From Bacteroides sp. (lineage in GTDB: Bacteria > Bacteroidota > Bacteroidia > Bacteroidales > Bacteroidaceae): DNA of 55,898 nucleotides. Location of the stretch: positions 1 to 55,898 of the forward strand of contig DXWV01000083.1 in assembly GCA_019416685.1 (NCBI GenBank), in the 5' to 3' direction. A program made the translations under genes and the position numbers. Each line of letters starts with the position of its first letter. The stretch's first letter is position 1. Below the pieces are notes generated by a model, which worked only from the letters and a program-made list of their open reading frames with translations, was not told the origin of the DNA and searched no databases. Of the stretch, positions 1 to 8,283 are shown piece by piece.

Positions 1-11
1 GAAACAAACAT

Positions 12-60
12 AAAAAAAAGAGGATGTGTCAATTTCTTAGTTTTGACACACCCTCTTTTT
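12..60 (+). terminator. Intrinsic terminator of an upstream gene
   Basis: An A-rich arm containing GAGGATGTGTCAA (about 12-32) pairs with TTGACACACCCTC followed by a T run (about 43-60), with one mismatch and a short loop. This is the layout of a rho-independent terminator for a gene ending left of the window. The right arm also holds a TTTG that could act as the -33 element of the next promoter. Confidence 0.7.
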
Positions 61-62
61 CG

Positions 63-70
63 TACCTTTG
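63..70 (+). promoter_or_regulatory. Promoter -7 box for the S41 protease gene
   Basis: TACCTTTG fits the Bacteroides -7 consensus TAnnTTTG. A TTTG at 42-45, 17 bp upstream, is a slightly close -33 element. The box sits 35 bp before the ATG at 106, which supports that start over an earlier in-frame ATG at 43 lying inside the terminator. Confidence 0.6.
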
Positions 71-105
71 TCCCTCGTATATTTCAAACTAAAAGAAAGA
101 TAGTT

Positions 106-1515
106 ATGATTAAGTTTTCCGCATATTGCCGGGTGTATCTGTTGCTGGGGCTCCTGTGCGCACTCTCTTCTTGTGAAAAGGATGATGATAAAAGCGATAA
201 AGCTGTCAATCAATGGATCGATGCCACTATGCGTAGCTGGTATCTTTGGTATAGTGATATCCCCGATAAAAAGCAGCTGAATTTTAATGCTGAGCCGGAA
301 ACATTCTTTCGTTCTCTTTTGTCAAAAGAAGATGGGAAGAATAATCCGCAGGTATCTGGCGGACATTATTACTATTCTACGATAAAAAAGAAAACCGCCT
401 CTACAACGACACGGTCGTATATGGGCGGAGAACCTGCTTTGGGCTTTGAGTTTCAGAATTGGCAATTAGACAATGCAGGCACAAAGTTTGCTGCCAATGT
501 ACTTTATGTATTGCCCGGTTCTCCGGCAGAGAAAAAGGGATTGAAACGTGGTGACTGGATACATAAGATAAACGGAACGGGGACTAACAATAACAATATA
601 TATGATTTGCTGGGTAGCAAAACGGTTGTTCTGGCAGTTTCAGATAGCTGGAATAATTCAGTAACGCATTCTATGGAATTGGTTCCGGTCCTCATAGAAG
701 ACAATCCGGTTTTGCTGACAAAGGTTTATCGGGATGAGTCTACCGGGAATAAGAAGGTGGGGTATATGGTATACAATCATTTCACTTCCGGACCCGATGG
801 CGATAAAGATACAGCTTATGACAAACAACTCCGTCAGCGATTTGCAGAGTTTAAGGCAGAGGGAGTGGAAGAGTTTATTCTTGATCTCCGTTACAATGGC
901 GGTGGTTTGGTGACGTCTGCACAGCTGTTGGCCGAATTGCTTGCTCCGAAATCTGCTTTGGGGGAAATATTCTGTAACCTGAAGTATAACGATAAGCAGG
1001 ATAAAACGGTTACTTATCGGTTGGATAAGACGGATGAAAATCTGGATCTGCCCCGTCTGTTTATACTTACCGGTAATAGAACTGCCTCCGCTTCCGAAGC
1101 TGTGATTAACGGGCTTCGTCCTTTCTATAAAGTATATTTGCTGGGAGAGCAGACTGAGGGTAAGAATGTGGGTTCTATTACGTTGACGAGCGATAAGTAT
1201 GATTATGAACTGCATCCCATTGTTTGCAAAATATCTAATGCAGAGGGAAATTCTGATTATAAAAATGGTTTTATTCCCGATTGGGAGATGGAGGGTAATG
1301 ACCGGATGATACTTGGTCATATTGAGTTGGGAGATAAAGACAATGATAAGTTGCTGAATGTGGCTGTAAGCATGATATCGGGACGGGTTACTACGATGAA
1401 CAAAGATACCCGTTCATCAGCATCGTTCAATGCCATCCCCGGTTATAGTTCTTTGGATAGAAAGGCGATGAATGGAGTGCAAATTCCCTTCACACCAGAG
1501 GATGTGGAGTGGTAG
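106..1515 (+). CDS. S41 family peptidase, lipoprotein (CtpA/tricorn-like)
   Basis: Predicted surface or periplasmic serine protease of family S41, 469 aa. The N-terminus is a lipoprotein signal with lipobox LSSC followed by acidic residues, a pattern often linked with surface export in Bacteroides. A PDZ-like segment (about residues 135-185, with VLPGSPAEKKGLKRGDWI) precedes the protease core. The core has DLRYNGGG, then TASASE (Ser328 the likely nucleophile) and TEGKNVGS (Lys353 the likely general base). The 25-residue Ser-Lys spacing matches the family. I chose the ATG at 106 because an earlier in-frame ATG lies within a terminator and would bury the signal peptide. The substrate is unknown. 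It appears monocistronic, with a terminator before it and a long noncoding stretch after it. Confidence 0.9.
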   Translation: MIKFSAYCRVYLLLGLLCALSSCEKDDDKSDKAVNQWIDATMRSWYLWYSDIPDKKQLNFNAEPETFFRSLLSKEDGKNNPQVSGGHYYYSTIKKKTASTTTRSYMGGEPALGFEFQNWQLDNAGTKFAANVLYVLPGSPAEKKGLKRGDWIHKINGTGTNNNNIYDLLGSKTVVLAVSDSWNNSVTHSMELVPVLIEDNPVLLTKVYRDESTGNKKVGYMVYNHFTSGPDGDKDTAYDKQLRQRFAEFKAEGVEEFILDLRYNGGGLVTSAQLLAELLAPKSALGEIFCNLKYNDKQDKTVTYRLDKTDENLDLPRLFILTGNRTASASEAVINGLRPFYKVYLLGEQTEGKNVGSITLTSDKYDYELHPIVCKISNAEGNSDYKNGFIPDWEMEGNDRMILGHIELGDKDNDKLLNVAVSMISGRVTTMNKDTRSSASFNAIPGYSSLDRKAMNGVQIPFTPEDVEW

Positions 1516-1591
1516 TGTGATCCCAAAGCCATTCCGGAAATGATGTGTCCTAATGTCAAATTCTTATTAGATATTTCGAAACCTCGACAAA

Positions 1592-1621
1592 GTGTTAGCA
1601 AATGGCGCTATTTGCTAACAC
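1592..1621. repeat. Perfect 12-bp inverted repeat
   Basis: GTGTTAGCAAAT (1592-1603) and ATTTGCTAACAC (1610-1621) are perfect reverse complements around a 6-base GC-rich loop. No T run follows, so a simple intrinsic terminator is less likely. It lies about 80 bp after the S41 gene stop and could be an RNA-stabilising hairpin or a protein-binding palindrome. Confidence 0.6.
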
Positions 1622-1739
1622 GCACTTCTGCTAAACAGGAGCTGTTAGCGATTTACTCGTCGCTGTGGTTGCATAAGTATGCATGAAACGTGCTGGATAT
1701 TCTCGATATATACACTTTATCCGGTATAAAATTGCACTA

Positions 1740-1849
1740 TTTCCGGTGCTTAGATGCACCTTCCCCGGTGCCGAACCTCATCCTCCCCGGAGCCGAACCC
1801 TATCCTCCCCGGAGCCGAGTCTTATTCTCCCCGGTGCATGATCCTTTTT
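1740..1849. repeat. 22-bp tandem repeat, about five units
   Basis: The core TCCCCGG recurs at 1762, 1784, 1806 and 1828, exactly 22 bp apart, followed by variants of (A/T)GCCGAACC. A degenerate first unit (TTTCCGG) lies in phase at 1740. The region is GC-rich compared with its AT-rich surroundings and lies outside any supported gene. Confidence 0.75.
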
Positions 1850-2205
1850 TCTCTCTTTTGGTGGCTTTTTAGCGCTGGTTGGCTTTCCCACGCGATACTT
1901 TTTTATTTGACTATCTGGTTGTGTATAAGTAATATTCCTTTCTTAACGATCTGCCTTTTTTCTATTTGAAATTCTTTGTTTTGCTAAAGTGTGTCATCGC
2001 TGTCTTTTGGAATGTGGCTAACGCTTAATCCTTGCGATTTATTCCCTCGCCCTGTCTCGTCACCTGAAAAGAACTGCTCCTGCCTGTATAAAAATTACAA
2101 TATGTCAAATGGAACGAAAGAGCGAAGAGAATCGTTTTATTGGCAGCAACTGACATATGTCAGCAATTTACGGCCTAAACCCTTACTGGTTAAGGGATAA
2201 TTTTC

Positions 2206-2213
2206 TATCTTTG
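2206..2213 (+). promoter_or_regulatory. Promoter -7 box for the ABC-F gene
   Basis: TATCTTTG matches TAnnTTTG and lies 30 bp before the GTG start at 2243. No clear TTTG sits at the expected -33 distance. Confidence 0.55.
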
Positions 2214-2242
2214 TAGCCCAATATCAATTATTTATTAGCAAA

Positions 2243-4204
2243 GTGATATCAGTAGAAGGACTTACCGTAGAATTTAATGCCACGCCCTTGTTTTCGGACG
2301 TGTCCTATGTTATAAATAAGAAGGAACGTATAGCCCTGGTGGGTAAGAACGGTGCCGGAAAATCGACCATGCTTAAGATTCTGGCTGGTTTACAAAGCCC
2401 TACATCGGGTGTGATTGCCATTCCTAAAGAAGTTACGATCGGCTATCTGCCTCAGGTGATGATACTTTCTGACAAGCATACTGTAATGGAAGAAGCTGAA
2501 CAGGCTTTTGAACATATTTTTCAGTTGCAGGCAGACCTGGAACGAATGAATCAGGAGCTGGCAGACCGCACGGACTATGAATCAGAAGAATATCATAAGT
2601 TGATAGACCGGTTTACGCATGAGAATGACCGCTTTCTGATGATGGGCGGAACGAACTTTCGTGCCGAGATAGAGCGTACACTGTTGGGACTTGGTTTCTG
2701 TCGAGAGGATTTTGACCGTTCCACATCGGAGTTTTCCGGAGGTTGGCGTATGCGTATCGAGTTGGCCAAACTTCTGCTTCGTCGTCCGGATGTACTGCTA
2801 TTGGATGAGCCAACCAACCACCTTGATATCGAGAGTATCCAATGGCTGGAAAACTTCCTGTCTACGCGTGCCAATGCCGTAGTGCTGGTCAGCCATGACC
2901 GGGCTTTCCTCAATAATGTCACTACCCGTACCATTGAGATCACCTGCGGACAGATCTACGATTATAAAGTGAAATACGACGAGTTTGTCGTATTGCGTAA
3001 AGAACGCCGTGAACAGCAGCTCCGTGCCTATGAGAATCAACAGAAACAAATACAGGACACTGAAGATTTTATCGAACGTTTCCGCTATAAAGCAACTAAA
3101 GCCGTACAGGTACAGAGTCGCATCAAGCAACTGGATAAAATAGAGCGCATAGAGGTAGATGAGGAAGATAATTCCGCCCTCCGTCTCAAATTTGTCTGTT
3201 CCAGCCGTAGTGGCAGCTATCCCGTGATCTGTGAGGATGTCAGGAAAGCATACGGTGCTCATGTTGTTTTTCACGATGTCAACCTCACCATCAATCGGGG
3301 GGAGAAGGTGGCATTCGTAGGAAAGAATGGTGAAGGAAAATCTACCCTGGTAAAGTGTATTATGGGAGCAATTACCGATTATGAAGGTAAACTTACCATC
3401 GGACATAATGTGCAGATCGGTTATTTTGCTCAGAACCAGGCACAGATGCTGGATGAGAATCTGACGGTATTCGATACGATAGACCGTGTGGCAACCGGAG
3501 ATATCCGTCTTAAAATTCGTGATATTCTCGGGGCTTTCATGTTTGGCGGTGAGGCTTCGGATAAGAAAGTGAAAGTGCTTTCGGGAGGAGAACGTACCCG
3601 TCTTGCCATGATTAAACTGCTGCTCGAACCAGTGAATTTTCTCATTCTTGACGAACCGACGAATCACCTGGATATGCGTTCGAAGGATGTATTGAAAGAA
3701 GCGATATGCGAGTTTGACGGTACGGTGATACTTGTCAGCCACGACCGTGATTTTCTGGATGGGCTGGCAACTAAAGTATATGAATTCGGAGGTGGCCTTG
3801 TAAAAGAACATATTGGAGGTATTTACAACTTTTTGCAAAAGAAAAAGCTGGAAAGCCTGAATGAGTTGCAAAAGGGGCCGGTACTTTCAACATCACCTAC
3901 CGCCGCCAGAGGTGATATTATCACCGAAGAAGAACAACCTTCGGAAAGTAAACTCTCTTATGAGGCTCAGAAGGAACAGAATAAAAAAATAAAGAAGCTG
4001 GAACGCCAGGTAGCCGACTGTGAAGAAGCGATAGAGCAGACGGAATCTGCCATTGCAATTCTTGAAGAAAAGATGGCTACACCGGAAGGAGCTGCGAATA
4101 TGGCTCTTTATGAACAGCATCAGAGGTTGAAACAGCAACTCGACCGTACGGTAGAGGAGTGGGAGAAAGTTTCGATGGAACTGGAAGAGGTTATAAAGTT
4201 ATAA
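2243..4204 (+). CDS. ABC-F family ATP-binding protein (Uup/YdiF-like)
   Basis: Soluble twin-ATPase ABC protein of the ABC-F type, 653 aa, which acts on ribosomes or translation rather than on transport; no membrane segment is present. Walker A1 is GKNGAGKST (34-42), signature FSGGWRMR (about 164-171), Walker B1 LLLDEPTNHLD (about 185-195). A charged linker follows (about 240-310). The second set is GKNGEGKST (360-368), LSGGERTR (about 446-453) and LILDEPTNHLD (about 467-477). The last 80 residues form a predicted coiled coil, as in Uup/YdiF types. The start is GTG. The final codons (VIKL) are written by the first units of an 8-bp tandem repeat that continues past the stop. The exact subfamily and any resistance role are not decidable by eye. 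Confidence 0.92.
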   Translation: MISVEGLTVEFNATPLFSDVSYVINKKERIALVGKNGAGKSTMLKILAGLQSPTSGVIAIPKEVTIGYLPQVMILSDKHTVMEEAEQAFEHIFQLQADLERMNQELADRTDYESEEYHKLIDRFTHENDRFLMMGGTNFRAEIERTLLGLGFCREDFDRSTSEFSGGWRMRIELAKLLLRRPDVLLLDEPTNHLDIESIQWLENFLSTRANAVVLVSHDRAFLNNVTTRTIEITCGQIYDYKVKYDEFVVLRKERREQQLRAYENQQKQIQDTEDFIERFRYKATKAVQVQSRIKQLDKIERIEVDEEDNSALRLKFVCSSRSGSYPVICEDVRKAYGAHVVFHDVNLTINRGEKVAFVGKNGEGKSTLVKCIMGAITDYEGKLTIGHNVQIGYFAQNQAQMLDENLTVFDTIDRVATGDIRLKIRDILGAFMFGGEASDKKVKVLSGGERTRLAMIKLLLEPVNFLILDEPTNHLDMRSKDVLKEAICEFDGTVILVSHDRDFLDGLATKVYEFGGGLVKEHIGGIYNFLQKKKLESLNELQKGPVLSTSPTAARGDIITEEEQPSESKLSYEAQKEQNKKIKKLERQVADCEEAIEQTESAIAILEEKMATPEGAANMALYEQHQRLKQQLDRTVEEWEKVSMELEEVIKL

Positions 4205-4263
4205 GGTTATAAAGTTATAGTGTTATAGGGTGGTAAAGGTTATAACGTTATGAGGTGGTAAGG
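4191..4263. repeat. 8-bp repeat array, left arm (TTATARRG type)
   Basis: About nine 8-bp units (TTATAAAG, TTATAAGG, TTATAGTG, TTATAGGG and variants) run from the last codons of the ABC-F gene into the spacer. One extra base interrupts the phase near 4239. They are complementary in sense to the array at 4333-4436. Confidence 0.8.
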
Positions 4264-4332
4264 GGTACGAAATTAAGGTGGTAGTTAGATGTAATAGTTC
4301 CACAACCCTTAAACACTTCCCCCCCCTCTCTC

Positions 4333-4436
4333 CTCTACAACTCTACAACTCTACAACCCTACAACCCTATAACTCTATAACTCTATAACCCTATAACCCT
4401 ATAACCCTATAACCCTATAACCCTATAACCCTATAA
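4333..4436. repeat. 8-bp repeat array, right arm (CYCTAYAA x13)
   Basis: Thirteen uninterrupted 8-bp units: three CTCTACAA, one CCCTACAA, one CCCTATAA, two CTCTATAA, then six CCCTATAA. The array ends 13 bp before the M13 peptidase ATG and therefore lies in its promoter or 5' leader. With the left array it forms two arms of opposite sense. Confidence 0.9.
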
Positions 4437-4449
4437 CATTATATATAAT

Positions 4450-6483
4450 ATGAGAGTAAAGTATTTACCAATTCTTGCAATCTGCATAATGACTACAGGA
4501 TGCAACAGCAGCAAGCAACAGGCCGTTCTTACGTCCGGCATAGATCTTGCCAACCTTGACACAATGGCTCTTCCGGGAACCGATTTTTATCAGTATGCCT
4601 GCGGCGGTTGGATGAAAAATCATCCGCTTACAGACGAGTATTCACGCTTTGGCTCATTTGATATGCTTGCCGAGAATAATCGCAAGCAACTTCGTGAGGT
4701 TATTGAGGAACTGGCGTCTACCCGGCACGAAGCGGGTAGTATAGCTCAGAAAATAGGTGACCTTTACAACATCGCAATGGACAGCGCAAAACTGAACCGC
4801 GAAGGTGCCGCCCCTATCAAGGCTGAGCTGGAAAAGATAGCTGCTCTGAAAGATAAATCGGAGGTTTATCCGATGATAGCCGAAATGCAGAAAAATGGTA
4901 TTTATCCTTACTTTGCTGTTTACGTGAGTGCCGATGATATGAACAGTGCAATGAACCTGGTACAGACTTATCAAGGAGGTCTGGGCATGGGCGAACGCGA
5001 CTATTATCTCGAGAATGATGATAAAACCAAAGAGATTCGCGATGCCTATCAGAAACATATCGTTAAGATGTTCCGGTTGGCCGGTTATGATGAAGCTGCT
5101 GCACAGAAAGCGATGAAAGCTGTTATGAACATCGAAACCCGTCTGGCAAAATCAGCACGCTCTATGGTAGAATTGCGTGACCCGCATGCTAACTATAACA
5201 AGAAGGCTATGGCTGATGTGAAGAAGGAATATGCTCCTTTTGCATGGGATGTATTCTTTTCTACACTTGGTCTGAATGATCTTGAAGAGGTGAATATCGG
5301 TCAGCCAGCTTCACTGAAAGAAGTAAATGACATCATTAATACGGTTGCCTTGGAAGATCAGATTGCCTATTTGCAATGGAATCTTATAAATAGCGCAGCC
5401 AGCTACCTGAGCGATGACTTTATAGCACAGAACTTTGATTTCTATGGAAAAACAATGTCTGGTAAAAAGGAAATGAAGCCGCGCTGGAAAACTGCTGTAA
5501 GTACGGTTGACGGCTCTCTGGGCGAGGCAGTGGGGCAGATGTATGTAGAGAAATATTTCCCTGCTGCAGCTAAAGAACGTATGGTAGGTCTGGTGAAAAA
5601 CCTGCAGACTTCTTTGGGTGAACGCATTAAAGAACTTGCTTGGATGAGTGATGCGACCAAAGAAAAAGCACTTGATAAACTGGCTACTTTCCATGTGAAA
5701 ATCGGCTATCCGGACAAATGGAAAGATTATTCTTCTCTTGAAATCAAAGACGATTCATATTGGGCTAACATAGAACGTGCCAACCGGTGGGAGCATGCAG
5801 AGATGATAGCCAAAGCCGGTAAGCCGGTGGACAAAGACGAGTGGTTGATGACTCCGCAAACTGTAAATGCCTATTATAATCCGACTACCAATGAGATTTG
5901 CTTCCCGGCAGGTATTCTTCAGTATCCTTTCTTCGATATGAATGCCGATGATGCTTTCAATTATGGTGCTATCGGTGTAGTGATCGGTCATGAGATGACG
6001 CATGGATTCGACGACCAGGGCCGGCAGTATGACAAAGAAGGTAACCTGAAAGATTGGTGGACTGAAGAAGATGCCAAAAATTTTGAAGAGCGTGCACAGG
6101 TGATGGTTAATTTCTTTGACAGTATAGAGGTTGCACCAGGTGTGTATGGTAACGGTCAACTGACATTGGGTGAGAATATCGCTGACCACGGTGGTTTGCA
6201 GGTGTCTTTCCAAGCATTTAAGAATGCAACAGCCCAGACACCTCTGAAAGATGAAAACGGTTTTACACCCGAACAACGTTTCTTCCTTGCCTATGCCAAT
6301 GTGTGGGCCGGTAATATCCGCCCTGAAGAAATTCTTCGTCTGACCAAACTGGATGTGCATTCATTAGGCAAATGGCGTGTGAATGGTGCGTTGCCTCAGA
6401 TAGGTGCATGGTACGAAGCATTCGGTGTAACAGAGGAAAATCCGATGTTCCTTCCGGTTGACAAACGGGTGTCCATTTGGTAA
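4450..6483 (+). CDS. M13 family zinc metallopeptidase (PepO/neprilysin-like), lipoprotein
   Basis: Zinc endopeptidase of the neprilysin family, 677 aa, the usual length. The signal peptide ends in a lipobox (TTGC, Cys18), so it is probably anchored in the cell envelope. The N-terminal M13 domain starts with the typical DFYQYACGGW. The catalytic domain carries NAYYNPTTNEICFPAGILQ-like substrate-site residues, the zinc motif HEMTH (514-518) and ENIADHGG (Glu575, third ligand, and Asp). All expected catalytic residues are present. The gene stands alone between a repeat-rich spacer and an intrinsic terminator. Confidence 0.95.
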   Translation: MRVKYLPILAICIMTTGCNSSKQQAVLTSGIDLANLDTMALPGTDFYQYACGGWMKNHPLTDEYSRFGSFDMLAENNRKQLREVIEELASTRHEAGSIAQKIGDLYNIAMDSAKLNREGAAPIKAELEKIAALKDKSEVYPMIAEMQKNGIYPYFAVYVSADDMNSAMNLVQTYQGGLGMGERDYYLENDDKTKEIRDAYQKHIVKMFRLAGYDEAAAQKAMKAVMNIETRLAKSARSMVELRDPHANYNKKAMADVKKEYAPFAWDVFFSTLGLNDLEEVNIGQPASLKEVNDIINTVALEDQIAYLQWNLINSAASYLSDDFIAQNFDFYGKTMSGKKEMKPRWKTAVSTVDGSLGEAVGQMYVEKYFPAAAKERMVGLVKNLQTSLGERIKELAWMSDATKEKALDKLATFHVKIGYPDKWKDYSSLEIKDDSYWANIERANRWEHAEMIAKAGKPVDKDEWLMTPQTVNAYYNPTTNEICFPAGILQYPFFDMNADDAFNYGAIGVVIGHEMTHGFDDQGRQYDKEGNLKDWWTEEDAKNFEERAQVMVNFFDSIEVAPGVYGNGQLTLGENIADHGGLQVSFQAFKNATAQTPLKDENGFTPEQRFFLAYANVWAGNIRPEEILRLTKLDVHSLGKWRVNGALPQIGAWYEAFGVTEENPMFLPVDKRVSIW

Positions 6484-6513
6484 TAGATTTGTATAAACAA
6501 TAGCATGTATAAC

Positions 6514-6552
6514 AAAGCGCTGACTTTTAATCTTTTAAGTCAGCGCTTTTTT
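6514..6552 (+). terminator. Intrinsic terminator after the M13 peptidase gene
   Basis: A perfect 13-bp stem, AAAGCGCTGACTT (6514-6526) with AAGTCAGCGCTTT (6537-6549), a 10-base loop and a trailing T run. It starts 31 bp after the stop codon. Confidence 0.92.
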
Positions 6553-6599
6553 ATTATTAATTCACACCTTGTTTATTACGCGCGATAAACAATATTTCG

Positions 6600-6607
6600 T
6601 AACTTTG
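6600..6607 (+). promoter_or_regulatory. Promoter -7 box for purH
   Basis: TAACTTTG matches the Bacteroides -7 consensus and lies 26 bp before the ATG of purH. The -33 element is not clear. Confidence 0.55.
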
Positions 6608-6633
6608 CGCATCAAATACTTAATAAGCAAACC

Positions 6634-8157
6634 ATGTCTGAGTCAAAAAGAATAAAAACCGCATTGGTATCGGTTTATCATAAGGAAGGTTTGGATGAAA
6701 TTATCACCAAACTGTATGAAGAAGGAGTAGAGTTTCTGTCAACAGGTGGAACTCGTCAGTTTATCGAGTCATTGGGATATCCTTGTAAGGCTGTAGAAGA
6801 TCTTACTTCTTATCCTTCCATCCTCGGAGGTCGCGTGAAGACACTTCACCCGAAAATCTTCGGAGGTATCCTTTGTCGTCGTGGACTGGAACAAGACATC
6901 CAGCAAATTGAGAAATATGAAATACCGGAAATAGACCTCGTGATTGTAGACCTCTATCCGTTTGAAGCAACCGTAGCATCGGGGGCTGATGAGGCTTCAA
7001 TCATCGAGAAGATTGATATAGGCGGAATCTCACTGATTCGTGCCGCTGCTAAAAACTACAATGATGTAGTGATCGTAGCTTCTCAGGCCCAGTACAAACC
7101 GTTGCTCGATATGTTGATGGAGCATGGGGCTACCTCTTCACTCGAAGAGCGTCGTTGGATGGCCAAAGAAGCTTTTGCTGTTTCTTCACATTATGATTCG
7201 GCTATCTTCAATTATTTTGATGCAGAAGAAGGGTCGGCTTTCCGCCAGTCTGCCAATGATCAGAAGATGCTTCGTTATGGTGAGAATCCACATCAGAAGG
7301 GATATTTCTATGGAAATCTGGATGCTATGTTCGACCAGATTCACGGAAAAGAAATCTCTTACAACAATCTGCTGGATATCAATGCTGCTGTTGAACTGAT
7401 TGATGAATTTGAAGATGTAACTTTTGCTATTCTGAAGCACAATAATGCTTGTGGGCTGGCTTCGCGTCCTACTGTGCTCGATGCATGGAAAGATGCGTTG
7501 GCTGGTGATCCGGTTTCTGCCTTTGGGGGAGTATTGATCACGAATGCTGTGATTGATAAAGCAACTGCAGAGGAGATTAACAAAATATTCTTTGAAGTAG
7601 TGATTGCTCCGGATTATGATGTAGATGCACTTGAAATTCTGGGACAGAAGAAAAATCGTATTATTTTGGTTCGCAAGGAAGCTAAATTGCCTAAAAAGCA
7701 GTTCCGCTCATTGCTGAACGGTGTGTTGGTACAGGAGAGAGATTTGAATATCGAAACCGTGGCCGACTTAAAGACCGTGACTGATAAAACACCCGCTCCC
7801 GAAGAGGTAGAGGATATGTTGTTTGCAAATAAAATTGTGAAGAACAGTAAATCCAATGCCATCGTACTGGCCAAAAACAAGCAGTTGCTGGCAAGCGGTG
7901 TAGGACAGACCTCACGCGTAGACGCTCTCAAACAAGCTATCGAGAAAGCTAAATCATTCGGATTCGATCTGAATGGGGCAGTGATGGCTTCGGATGCATT
8001 CTTCCCTTTCCCCGATTGTGTTGAAATTGCGGGTAATGAGGGAGTAACAGCAGTTATCCAGCCGGGTGGCTCTGTAAAAGATGAATTAACGTTCGAGTAT
8101 TGCAATGAACATGGCATTGCAATGGTGACAACGGGGATTCGTCACTTTAAACACTAA
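6634..8157 (+). CDS. purH: Bifunctional AICAR formyltransferase / IMP cyclohydrolase
   Basis: Catalyses the last two steps of purine synthesis: formylation of AICAR with 10-formyl-THF, then ring closure to IMP. The length of 507 aa is typical. The N-terminal MGS-like cyclohydrolase domain starts KTALVSVYHKEGLDEI and has STGGT and SILGGRVKTLHPKI. The C-terminal transformylase domain has LRYGENPHQKG, KHNNACG (family motif KHNNPCG with Ala for Pro) and the terminal FPFPD and QPGGS motifs. It has its own promoter and is not co-transcribed with other pur genes here. Confidence 0.97.
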   Translation: MSESKRIKTALVSVYHKEGLDEIITKLYEEGVEFLSTGGTRQFIESLGYPCKAVEDLTSYPSILGGRVKTLHPKIFGGILCRRGLEQDIQQIEKYEIPEIDLVIVDLYPFEATVASGADEASIIEKIDIGGISLIRAAAKNYNDVVIVASQAQYKPLLDMLMEHGATSSLEERRWMAKEAFAVSSHYDSAIFNYFDAEEGSAFRQSANDQKMLRYGENPHQKGYFYGNLDAMFDQIHGKEISYNNLLDINAAVELIDEFEDVTFAILKHNNACGLASRPTVLDAWKDALAGDPVSAFGGVLITNAVIDKATAEEINKIFFEVVIAPDYDVDALEILGQKKNRIILVRKEAKLPKKQFRSLLNGVLVQERDLNIETVADLKTVTDKTPAPEEVEDMLFANKIVKNSKSNAIVLAKNKQLLASGVGQTSRVDALKQAIEKAKSFGFDLNGAVMASDAFFPFPDCVEIAGNEGVTAVIQPGGSVKDELTFEYCNEHGIAMVTTGIRHFKH

Positions 8158-8161
8158 AAGG

Positions 8162-8193
8162 ATTTACGATTTGACGATTTACGATTTACAATT
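8162..8193. repeat. ATTTACGATTT repeat, left inverted arm
   Basis: A 32-base low-complexity run of ATTTACGATTT units that is an imperfect inverted match (about five differences) to 8248-8279. Both arms lie in the purH-mreB spacer. Confidence 0.65.
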
Positions 8194-8247
8194 GAAGTTT
8201 GTTTCTTGTAAATCATAAATCTGATAATTGTAATAAGGAGTAATATC

Positions 8248-8279
8248 AATCGTAAATTGTAAATAGTTAAATCGTAAAT
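8248..8279. repeat. ATTTACGATTT repeat, right arm and dispersed copy
   Basis: This 32-base stretch is the inverted partner of 8162-8193. It also recurs on the opposite strand at 15974-16005 with a single difference. In both places it lies in the same orientation directly before a start codon (mreB here, ricT there), so it forms part of the 5' leader. Confidence 0.75.
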
Positions 8280-8283
8280 ATAC

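Larger units (their letters stand above)
1516..2242. other. 727-bp noncoding spacer
   Basis: Between the S41 gene and the ABC-F gene I see no convincing gene. Small open frames exist at 1690-1872, 1754-1969 and 1991-2200, but they run through repeats, lack a recognisable domain and are low complexity. The stretch holds a perfect palindrome (1592-1621), a 22-bp tandem repeat (1740-1849), a small hairpin CCCTTA/TAAGGG (about 2180-2196) and the promoter of the next gene. A small RNA cannot be excluded. Confidence 0.5.

Noticed and set aside
43..105. Upstream in-frame ATG for the S41 protease
   Set aside because: It lies in the arm of a terminator and before the -7 box, and would add 21 residues ahead of a clean lipoprotein signal.
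1740..1849. 22-bp tandem repeats considered as CRISPR or as coding repeats
   Set aside because: No unique spacers between units, and the overlapping small frames carry no start signal or domain.
2798..3871. 357-aa minus-strand frame inside the ABC-F gene
   Set aside because: Lies wholly antisense to a gene with intact Walker and signature motifs; no recognisable domain.
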